A stretch of 64,000 nucleotides of DNA from Symbiodinium natans (lineage: Eukaryota > Sar > Dinophyceae > Suessiales > Symbiodiniaceae). Positions 45,601 through 55,100 of the stretch are shown here, piece by piece. The stretch spans positions 15,001 to 79,000 of the forward strand of contig CAJNDS010000731.1 of assembly GCA_905221605.1 (NCBI GenBank). Reading direction: 5' to 3'. The notes under the pieces are model-generated. The model did no database searches. It had not been told where the DNA came from and saw only the letters and a list, made by a program, of their open reading frames with translations. Position numbers and translations under genes: made by a program. Each line of letters opens with the position of its first letter. The stretch's first letter is position 1.

Positions 45601-46905
45601 AGTCCTCCAGCTTGCGTTCTTCTTCTAGATCACACGCCCACACACCACTATTTCAGAGCCTGCACAAAGGGCTCCCAAAGGCGGGAGCTGCCCGCCAGGG
45701 CTTCGAAGGCCAGCCACCGGGGTGCGTGGTGACACTGCCTGCCACTCGAGGGCTCTTAGGGGCCTTCGGGGGGGCTTTTTGTTGCATGGGGCTTTTTTTA
45801 TATTAGATGTTTTGAGCTGTACTTACAGGGCGAGGCTAGGGTCCCTTGGGAAGTTTGGAACGAAAGCGAAGCAGGGTTCTGAGGAAGCAGCCGTGTTGTC
45901 GGTTCTTTGTCCAACCATCCAGCTTGACAAGCTTCTATGGGTCCTGTGGCCCTGGCCACCAAGGGGCGTGTGGCGAGATGGTACCGAGTAGTGGTGGGAA
46001 GATCATCCCGGAAGATTGCTCCGAAGCGCTTCGCGCAATCTCGGCTGGACTGCTGTGGGTGAGAAAAGAGAAAGAGTAGACAGTCTTGTCGCCCTTCGCC
46101 GGCATCACCATCCTTCGAAAAGGCCCTGCCGAGCATTTGACACGATTTGAACACTTCCTCTTGTAGTTGAATGCCTGCCTCGCCAGACACATTCCTGCTG
46201 CGCAGCATTGCTGGAACCTCCATTAAATTGAGACACACGATTCGACTGACACATGCCGACCAGATTTCCTAAACCTTTGACGAGTTGTTTTGCCTTCTCA
46301 CGCTCAGGCTCCTCCTTGGATGGCAGCTTGACCTGCGGATTTAGGGGTGCCGATGTGCAGCGAGATCCCCTGCCCTAAACTGAAACCCCCATAGCCCACC
46401 ATCATGCTGTTGAATGTACTTCATGGACGGCTTTACATTTACTAGGGGAGGCGGTCATCTTTCAGGTGGATGGCAGCGCCTCCTCACGTCCAGGACCTGG
46501 CAGGCTTCCGCTGCAATATTCCGAGACCGAGCCTGGGTTTAGGGTTTCGTTGGAGGCCCCACCTAGGGGGCGTATCAAAACAGGGGAATCATAAAGAGGA
46601 CTGACCATGCAGCATCAGAGAAGGAAAGAAAAAAAACAGGCGGGACACACCCAGCATGCCACGAATCGCCTGGCCACCCTCCATATGCTTCCTTAGCTGC
46701 ACAATCTGCCATTCGGAGACCATGCGCACATTCAGTTCAATAGTAGATAATGCACACTTCACAGACTCTTTTGTAGGTAGGTAGGTAGGTAGGTAGGGTT
46801 CGACCCACGGCAGTAACCGCGATCACCGCACTCTTCCCCCTCCGTATCTCAGGGCAGCCTCCGCAACCGTCATGGGCCCCCTCCACGAAAGGTTCAAGAG
46901 GGGTT
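45601..46905. other. Spacer; contains a (GTAG)n microsatellite
   Basis: No supported gene. A (GTAG)n run lies at about 46773-46798. The right end (GTAGAACTTGCAGCC, 46906-46920) matches the 3' ends of the SL-headed units that follow. Confidence 0.35.
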
Positions 46906-46920
46906 GTAGAACTTGCAGCC

Positions 46921-49048
46921 TGGCTCAAGGTTTCGGCTCAACCCCGGTGGGGTGCTCAGGTAGAGAGCGTCTTTAGTGCCGTTGTGGCTGGCCCTGGGGC
47001 TTGTAACTAAGGGTAGGTTCCGTTTTGAGGCCCTGGCTTTGCTCGTAGGCCGGCTGACCGGCTAAGCTGTCATAGAGCGGCGGCCCGCCAACTGCTGCCG
47101 ACGACGAAGGACGTTCGAGTGCACAGTTTTCGGCCTCGCTTCGCTAGAGGGAAGCTTTTCGTCCTCGCGTTGCTGAGGGAACCTTGTGGCCTACAGTCTG
47201 CTCTGGGTCACAGTGAGAGTTGCAGCCTCGATTTGCTTGAGGGGTGACGCTAGAGCCTGTTGCTCACCAGAGATTCCTGCTGTCTCTGGGTGAACAAAAC
47301 CCGCCGACCCTCATTTGGATTGAGGGCTGTGTGTTAGGGTGAGTTTGGGTTCCTCGCTCGTTTGTGTGGAGAACGAAGGTGAGACCGAAACACGGGGGAA
47401 AACGGCCAAGGCACGTTGCAGACAGTGCAGGCCAACGTCGCACTGCAAGCGGCATCCTTGCAGTTGTTGACAGGAGTGTCCCGAACAATAGCGGTGTGCT
47501 TGAGCCCGAGTTTGCTGGTTTTCGGGGATCTGCAAGCTGAGCACAACTGGATATTCTTCGCAGGTAGAATCAGGTAGAACAGATTTGGCCCAACCCTGGT
47601 GGATCTGCCTGGACACAAATAACCAAAGGCATCAGTGTCGTAAAGCTCATTGACTGGTGCTACTGAGAAACCGTTGCCAAAGAACTTGCAGTAGGACTGT
47701 GGTGCGGCGCAGTGCAAGTTGAAGAGCAGCTGTTGGTGGCTGCTCCCCGGAAAACCAATAGTCCAAGAAAGCCTCCTTCGGCCTCGCTCCGTGCTGAGGG
47801 TTTGTAAGGGTTGGTATTGGCCGGAAAGGATTCAGATGGAGGTTACCCGATCTTCGCGCTTTTCCCATCTGAAGGCAACCAATGGTAATCAGCCTGCTGG
47901 ACATGGCAGGCCTGCTTTTGTTTACATCCACGTCTCCTGCAAGGGCTGGGGTCTGTCCGTGCACACAGACAAGGCGGAACCTTGCAGATGTTTAGGTCCT
48001 CGCGGCACGGCCGCTGGAGGTTGTTTGAAGATGTTGGCTCTCACTGTCTGGTGAGTGGTTTTATGGGCACTTGCTGGGGCAAGGCGGCTCTGGCGTCTGA
48101 GGATGGTACATGTGCTGGCTGCTGAGTACGGGCCACCGAAAGAGACCTGTGGTAAGACAAGCGATGAAAGGAGCCGAACTCCTAAACTCTAGGACAGGCT
48201 AGCTCACGCGGACGCCACGCAGAGTATGTGTCACTATCTTCAGATGTTGGAGCCAAATTGCCTAGCCGTGTGACGTGTGATGTGGTGTTTGGATTCGGCC
48301 TCAAGCACTGGAAGGCCTACAACAACAAATCCGAATGAAAACTGTGGTCCTAAGACACGCGGAGCAGCTGCTTATACGTGGCACCGCGGGGGTCACATAG
48401 AGATAGAGGGCTTGCCAGCAAGGGAACTCTGTCTAGAGATAGCCCTGGCTCAGTGAGGAGCTGAGGGCCTGGCTGCGCAGATGCAGCGGAATGGTTGTTC
48501 GGCCTCGCCTCCGCTGAGGGAACAACAGTCCATGCTTCTCTGCAGTGTCGGTCCGGGTTAGTAAGAGCGAGAACGCCGGGACCTCGAGCTGCAGTTTTAC
48601 CATGAAGCAACCGCGTGAGATGCATTATTGGTCAACTGGTGAGTAAGAGCGAGAAAGCCAGGGTGACGCTACTTTGGGGGAGGCTGCAAGGCACGGTTAG
48701 TAAGTGCGAGAAAGCCGGAGCTGCGGACGAACCTGGAGTAGCAGTCTTTCATACCTCACGTGTTTCACTTTGCGGCCTCGCATGCGCTGAGGGAATATGC
48801 CTCGAACAGAACATCCAGTGCTGAGTGGGGATTGCCAAACTTACGGAGGCTGATGCCACAACAAGTGCCTCAACAGCAAGGCATGCGGAGGGCAAAGTCG
48901 GCCTCGCGAGTGCTGAGGGTTGCAGCTGAGAGAGGGCCTAGCTGAGAACGCAACACCTCAAGCGAGGTAATTTTTAGTTTAGTTTCACTTTGACCAACGG
49001 CCCCTTCGGGTGGCTACGCGACGCAGCGTGCAGACAGAACTTGCAGCC
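46921..49048 (+). repeat. SL-headed hairpin-rich unit 1
   Basis: The unit starts with the last 9 nt of the spliced leader (TGGCTCAAG), followed by TTTCGGCTCAACCCCGG, and ends ...AACTTGCAGCC. Its first 100 nt, an internal module (48634-48724) and its terminal cassette (48982-49048) all recur in unit 2 in the same order. It carries about seven copies of the structured hairpin. ORFs inside are short and I assign no protein. The sense direction, set by the SL, is plus, opposite to neighbouring genes. Confidence 0.6.
48634..48724 (+). repeat. Paired GTAAG-GCGAGAA module, unit 1 copy
   Basis: It contains CAACTGGTGAGTAAGAGCGA and, 50 nt later, CACGGTTAGTAAGTGCGAGA with AAGCCGGAGCTGC. The same pair occurs at 50702-50788. 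A single related copy lies at about 48557-48591. Confidence 0.65.
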
Positions 49049-49070
49049 ACCGTAGCCATTTTGGCTCAAG
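49049..49070 (+). other. Dinoflagellate spliced-leader (SL) sequence, full length
   Basis: The 22 nt read ACCGTAGCC-ATTTTGGCTCAAG, identical to the dinoflagellate SL consensus (DCCGUAGCC..., with A at the variable first base), including the ATTTTGG Sm-like site. In an SL-RNA gene the exon would be followed by a GT donor. Here TCTCGG follows, so this looks like an SL carried back into the genome on a trans-spliced transcript, or a unit-border relic. Confidence 0.9.
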
Positions 49071-50701
49071 TCTCGGCTCAACCCCGGTGGGGTGCGCAGG
49101 TAGTGAGCTGTTCGGTGGCCTGGAGGCTGTACCTAAGGGTGGGCTCCAACAGGACTCAAACCGAAACCACTGTGTTTGCTCGGTAGTTCTGCCAGCCACA
49201 TAGCTGCCTGTGTACGGCCTCGCCGAGTGCTGAGGGAACTTTCGACCTCGCTGCTGAGGGTGTTGTCGGCCTCGCATAAGCTGAGGATTGTGGAAAGTCT
49301 TCGGCCTCGCTCGGAGGGACAACATAGTTCGGCCTCACCACGGTTGAGGGAAACACCTCCTGGAACTGAGGTGCAAGAAGATAGCAGACCTGTGCGAGCG
49401 AAGAGGGTTCCGAGGCCTTAACTTCCTTTGTTGGAACAGGGCCCCGTCTCAACCGCAGATTTCCGCTCGTGGGCTATCGGCGACCAGAGTGGCCGTCCAC
49501 AGTGCCCTGGACAGTGTGCCACACGCCAAAGAGACTTGCTGCAAGGCAGACGGAGAGCGACGGACCATGCCGGCAATTGCGTGCTGTGTATTTGCATGGT
49601 CACACCAGGGGCGTCGTGAAGGGCTTTTCCTGGAACTGTCGCAGTCATATCGTATCCACTTTGTCCGTCGCACCAGGAGAGGCAACATAGCCTGGGGCAG
49701 CTGTGGGAATTGGAATGTCCAAAGAAGCCTGAATGCAGCTAACCTCCACCTGCAGCTCCGGGATTTCCGATGCTGTGAGGATGCGAGGCTTTGGAACATC
49801 GATTTCTATGTCGATCCCACAAACCCATCCCTGATGATTGATGGCAGCGGACGTGAAATCAGGTACCTGGGTAGGCTGGTGATTATGGTGTATGGCCCTG
49901 ATGTGTCGAGAAGGACGCTGGCCTTGTCGGAAGATGATGAGGAATGGATGCTCCTTTGAGGTGATGAAACGTCGCCGGCCAGTAACCAGGCAAGTGGAAG
50001 TGGATTGAATTGCGAGCACAGCCTCGCCATTAAGGGCCATGTGAGGGCAAACCCGAATGCAGGCTTAGCTTGCCGGAATGAGGGTGATCAACATACCCTC
50101 GCAGCACAATGCTGTCAGAACCCGTGAAACCAGCGGAGATGCCATGTGAGGCTATGCAAGGGCAGTTTCGGCCTCGCTATGCTGGAGTAAAGGTTCGGCC
50201 TCGCCTCGGCTGAGGGAATGGATGGTTCGGCCTCGCCAAGGCTGAGGGAACAACAGAAGGGTTGCGAAAACGCCTCGCTGATGAAGAAGGCGCATGATGT
50301 TCCGGCCTCGCATCAGCTGAGGGAAGAATGATGGAATGGGCAGGCCGGGCACTTATTGGTCTGCCGGAATAGAGTCTGGGAGACTCTGGAAGCACTGCAT
50401 GCAGCTTGGACGGCTGATGCTACTGGGCGCAAAGCGGTAAAGCAGCTTGAAGCATAGACTCCGCGGTGCCGGTGTGTCGGAGCAATTGATAGGTACAACC
50501 GCAGCCCAGCAGTGCTCAATCAAACAATGCAACATTCGGCCTCGACTTTGGTCTGAGGGAATGTGAGCTATAAAGAGCAAACTCCAGAATATGGATGAGG
50601 GACACTGGCCAGGCATGGAGGCCAGCAAAGGGCAGGTACCAGCATTGCACTGGAGAAGCCTCGAGTCCCAATGGCAGTGAACTTTGTGGTGAGGAATACG
50701 T

Positions 50702-50788
50702 CGACTGGTAAGTAAGTGCGAGAAAGCCAGGGCGATTCTGGGGAGAACAGCAAGGCACGGTTAGTAAGTGCGAGAACACCGGAGCTGC
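50702..50788 (+). repeat. Paired GTAAG-GCGAGAA module, unit 2 copy
   Basis: It contains CGACTGGTAAGTAAGTGCGA and CACGGTTAGTAAGTGCGAGA with ACACCGGAGCTGC. It lies 2068 bp after the unit 1 copy, which sets the tandem period. Confidence 0.65.
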
Positions 50789-51819
50789 TGAGAACCCTGG
50801 ATTAGCCGGGACGTACTCCGTGGAGGATTCGTTGTCACTGCTTTCAGAAATGCCCACAAGGACCAAGCATGCAGCTAACCCGTGGTCGCAGAGTGGGCCT
50901 CACTTCGGTTGAGGGTAATCGACTCCCAAGTGAGAGTATGGAGTTTTGGTGGCAAACAAGACAGCCAGCCGACTGTTTTTGGAACAATGGCTACGGCTGG
51001 ATTGGAGACTGTCAAGTCTCACAATGGATAGCGGCCTCGTACATAATATCCTCACAGGCAGGGTGGGTTTGACCTGGTAGTCGGCACCTTGCCCGGCCCC
51101 CTGTCAGGCGCCTGTACCGGCCACCTGTTGAAGGTGTGTGGCGTGGGGTCACCGGTGCGTAGCGGCGATTTCGGTCGCTTAGCGTCCTCCAGCCTAAAAA
51201 GGGGTATGTTTGGGCAGGTACTTCACCTGTTCCTCCTGCTTGGCTCGTGTTGGAGATGTGTGAATCGAGGGCATGGATCCGTCAAGGTGAGATGACGAGA
51301 AAGTGCAGAATTGGGCCTCAATCAATATGGAACGGTCTATGGGGATTGACCACCCCGCTGGTAGAGGGATAGCGGCCTCTGAGAATCGGAGGGCATGGAT
51401 CACCTCCCGGCAAAAGCCACAGGAAGTATGCCCTGTGCATGCAAGAGGCAGCCACCGTAACCAGAGTCCATGAAGCCTCGGGCCATGACCTGGTTTGAAG
51501 ACATGTCCGGCCTCACTACGGTTGAGGGGTGTGGATGGAAGCACTCAGGACATGCAATGAGACTCGTAGAACGTGCATCTGGGTCTACAGGAATTGACCT
51601 CCATTCGGTTGAGGGATAGCGGCCTCCACGAACGAGGGCATGGATCACCTCCCGAATAGACAACACAGAGAATGTGCAAGCATACAGGCAATTTGCCTTG
51701 GCCAAAGTCTTCAAGCCAATGGCAACGACTTGGTCAAAACGACATTCCGGCCTCACTTCGGTTGAGGGTAGCGGTACGTCAAAACCGAGGACAAGAATGA
51801 GAGGGGGAACTTACCGGCA

Positions 51820-51824
51820 GTTTC
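51820..51824. repeat. Target-site duplication, left copy (GTTTC)
   Basis: GTTTC directly precedes the left LTR and is repeated directly after the right LTR at 63641-63645. This marks the exact insertion point. Confidence 0.9.
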
Positions 51825-52050
51825 AGTTAAGTGAGCCCCAAACACAGGAGGGAGGTGATCCCAAGGGAAGAGGCAACAGACGAAACCTCAACCCAACCTG
51901 AACAGAAAGGGGCTTCACTACAAGACTGTGTCTTTTCCGTCTTGAGCCAAAGATGTCGGTGAAGTCGGACCTGGGCAAGTGAGACACACTAGTCTTACAG
52001 GTTGCTAAGGGCTACCCTGAAGGGGGCTCGGGAGTCGTGTTCTTTTAACT
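51825..52050 (-). repeat. 3' LTR (226 bp)
   Basis: It is identical to 63415-63640 over all 226 bp. The plus-strand ends are AGTTAA and TTAACT, a 6-bp terminal inverted repeat. The element therefore ends in AG...CT, not the usual TG...CA. Confidence 0.95.
51941..51960 (-). other. SL-like sequence in the 3' LTR
   Basis: On the element's sense strand it reads ACCGACATC-TTTGGCTCAAG. The first 4 and last 11 nt equal the dinoflagellate SL, and the total is 2 nt shorter. It is present identically in the other LTR. Confidence 0.65.
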
Positions 52051-52061
52051 CCCCCCTCTCC
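52051..52061 (-). other. Polypurine tract
   Basis: The sense strand reads GGAGAGGGGGG, abutting the 3' LTR. This is the expected primer site for plus-strand DNA synthesis and it confirms the LTR boundary. Confidence 0.85.
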
Positions 52062-52155
52062 GGAGTCTTCCCGGAGGGTGCCCGTTGAGACTACACCTTC
52101 CTCTGACTTGTCTTCTTAAATTCTCCAATGGAAAGAACCACTGGAAAAACATGCT

Positions 52156-55100
52156 CTATGTACATGGTGCGCCAGCGGCAGCACCCTGTGCATGCTGAGT
52201 CTTTGGGCCAGACCCAGGCTTCAAGTGCAAGTCCCTTATGTCGACAAGGACCTCTGGCAACTTTTGTCTTATGCCTAGTAGCTTAAGGGCATTATCCCAT
52301 TTGTTAGGAGGAAGAGCTTTGGTGAAGATATCTGCGGCTTGCAGATTTGTGTCAACGTAAGTTAGCTCAACGTCTTCCTGGTCAAGCTGTTCGGCAATGC
52401 TACCCAGGTTGACCTTATGGGTACGCTGGATGTGCCTTAGCTTAGGGGAATAACCTTTCTTAGCTACTATGATGGTGGCTTGGTTGTCTTCGTGGATGAC
52501 AAGCCTTATGCCATCCTGGCCCAGGAGGGTTTGCCAGAGTTGCAATGCCGGGAGGCCTTCGGAGAAGAGCGAGTGTGCTAAGCTCACTATCTCTGACTCA
52601 GTAGTGCTTCGTGAAGTTGACGTCTGTCGCTTGCAAACCCATGCCAAAGGAAAGAAGGAGTTAGGACCTTTGAGGACAAGGTACCCCCCTGAAGTGGACT
52701 TGGCATCCACTTTTTCCCCAGCGAAATCGGCATCAACGTAGAGCGCAAGATGCAGCTCCCCTGGGTTGTCCTGGACGGTTCCGACCAACCGATGGGTTTT
52801 GGTGGAATTGATGTAACAGATCAAGCGATGGAGTTGCTTGTCGTTGTTACGCGTCCAGGACTGAACCCGTGTTGCCAGATCTCCTATGGGCTTGATGATG
52901 TCAGGCCTTGCTAGCCTGCCAAGCCACAGAGCCTTCATGAGGATTTTGCAAGCATTTGGAGCGAGCTCGCCCGTGACTTCGTCGTCTGAAGGGACAAGGC
53001 TTCCTTCTGGACAGAACGGTGTTTGGGCGGCTTTGAGGCTCTTTGTACCGGTGATGCCAGTGTAAAGATCTACGGTCTGTTGCGCATAATCATACATGTC
53101 GAGAACAACGGCTCCTTTTAACGCGCCTAGGGCAGCGTTCTCTGAACTCTCGGCTGGTGCGTTGATGACATAATGATTGCGACCAAGGATCCTATATACT
53201 GGCTCGGGAGGTTCAACGTCAACGAGGGAACAGAGCTTCTCCCAGAAGGGTTGGTGATGCTCTTGTGGTCCTGACAACGTCAGGTCGTCGACGTATGTTG
53301 AAAGCAACAATTGAGTCTCTGGGAACCAGAAGTTGCCGGGGTACTCTTGGAGCTCGTAACCCCCCAAACCCTGAAGAACCTCCTTAAGATGTTTCTCCCA
53401 CAGACCACCGGCTTCGGGATGTCCGTACAGCGCCCTTAGCAGCAGCACGACCGGGCGGACGAAGCGCTCGCGCCACCATGTAGGGCGGAGTTCTGGTGGC
53501 AACTCTATCCAAGTCTGGAACTTGGATTTTAGGAGTGCCTGAACGTAAGCCTTGATGGCGTCGGCTGCCGAGGACTGATTGCCGGGTAGTGCGCCATATG
53601 CCAAGCAGGCATTAAGACCCTGTACAGAGGTAGGGTTGGCCCCAAGCTCTCTGTACACGGCGGCAGCACCCTCTTCGTCCTTAGCGCAATCGCCGCGGTA
53701 CACAATACGGCCCTTCATCTTTTGAAGGTGCTGAGCAAGCTCCCAAAACTTAATGGACGCAATGCTCATTAGCTTGCCGAAGTGTACCTTTGCTCCAGTG
53801 CGGCGGGCCTCGGACTGGACATCCCGGTACTCCCGAGGATTTGTCTCGTCCCATACGGGAACTGCTCTTAGGCCGTCTGCTTCGGCGCGAATTGCTTCTA
53901 GCGCTTGCGGTGAAGCGAGCATTTCGGCCCTGGACAAGAGCTTTGTGACTAAGGCATTCACCTCGGGGGCACTAGATGGGGATTTAGGAAGGTCGCAGAC
54001 TTGGCATATTAGGGCGTTCAGGTCGACTATCTCTGTGAGAAGTTCATGGGCCTTTTCATCGCCCTCTAGTGCGACTGCAAGGTCTTCAAGACCGGCAAGG
54101 GAGGAAACATGCTTAAGTTCTTGCTCCTTTTGCCTGTGCTCATTGTCAGTGGTGCAGGGGATGACAGGCATCGCAGGGATGACCTTGCGCTTGAGACTCG
54201 GATTCAAAGCATAAGCTATGAGCTCACACATTGATTGCGTGTAGAAGCCAGTTTTCTCGAGAACCTTGCCTCTAGGCTTTGCGTGGTCCTTGGGGCCATG
54301 GTTGCAATGGAGACCAGAAAAGGACTTTACGATTGCATCTGACGTGGTCATTAAGCGCCAAGGCTTCTTGACCGGCTGCTGTTCTTGACCTACAACCCCA
54401 AGTCTACACCCATCGAAGTTAACCTCTCGAAAACAAGGGTGCTTCTTAAAGAAAGCTTGGACATCGGCTCTCTTCCACGAGTCCGAGTTGCGCGGCCACT
54501 CGAAAGTGACGTCTGCACCACACGCAAGGGCAGTTTCTGCGTGGGAGGCAAACTTAGAAAACAAACGCTGAGAAGCTTTGACCTTTAGCCTAAGCTTGGT
54601 GCGGTATGTGTCACCGTGCTGACTAAGCCCGACCCTGTGCCATGGACAACCTGATGTGCAGGGAAGTGAGGCCCACAAATGCGAGTTGGGGCACGCCTTC
54701 AACTGAACATGAAGCTGTTCTGCCACAACGGGGTCAGAGACGTTAAGTGTGTTTTCGCTTAGTCTCACGTGAGGGACGCCAAGCTCGGCATGAACTCTTC
54801 CAAGCATAGAGTGCTCGGAACACGCGTATTCAAAACACGTTGTCAGCTTGCTTCCCTTAGCTGCTCGTTTTCTATGCCTTTTGTTCTTGACGCGCGGCTT
54901 TCCAAAGCATGGCAAGGGAGCGGGCATGCCGAAGACTGGGACGCCACTACGGTATCCGCAGGTAGCTTCAGTGAGCACGGTCCTTGTAGCTGAACTTGGA
55001 GGGAGCGCAGCGCCGGAGGCCACGATTAGTGGAGGTGAAGACGCAGAGGCAGGTGAGGGAGCAGGTTCCTCTGAAGCTGGCGGTGCCACAGCGCTTTCAG

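Larger units (their letters stand above)
47134..51767 (+). repeat. Family of about 20 structured hairpins
   Basis: The consensus is: outer arm, GG, CCTC, RC, loop of about 4 nt, GY, T, GAGG, outer arm complement. Copies start (first C of CCTC) at about 47134, 47163, 47782, 48503, 48776, 48902, 49218, 49245, 49270, 49306, 49333, 50172, 50199, 50231, 50306, 50540, 50898, 51511 and 51751, with weaker ones near 47230 and 51599. The loops vary freely. The arms covary: GC/GC changes to AC/GT, and outer arms change from TTGTTC/GAACAA (48503) to GTTC/GAAC (50231) to CATTC/GAATG (50540). Confidence 0.75.
49049..51824 (+). repeat. SL-headed hairpin-rich unit 2, 5' part
   Basis: The unit begins with a complete SL (49049-49070) and TCTCGGCTCAACCCCGG. 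It continues with about thirteen hairpins, the paired module at 50702-50788 and two diverged copies of a roughly 240-bp segment (about 51320-51530 and 51590-51770, sharing GCATGGATCACCTCCCG). It is cut at 51824 by the retrotransposon; its last part resumes at 63641. An ORF region at 49645-50040 reads plausibly on both strands (plus strand WNIDFYVDPTNPSLMIDGSG), so I do not call it a gene. Confidence 0.6.

Noticed and set aside
46773-46798. GTAG repeat as a splice-site array
   Set aside because: It is a plain tetranucleotide microsatellite with no exon context.
49489-50040. Opposed ORFs in SL-headed unit 2 (plus 156 residues, minus 131 residues)
   Set aside because: Both strands read plausibly, neither has a motif, and I found no counterpart in unit 1. 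I could not support either as a gene.
47134-51767. Hairpin cluster as a CRISPR-like array
   Set aside because: Spacing is irregular, spacers are not unit-sized, repeats are structured and diverged, and the genome is eukaryotic.
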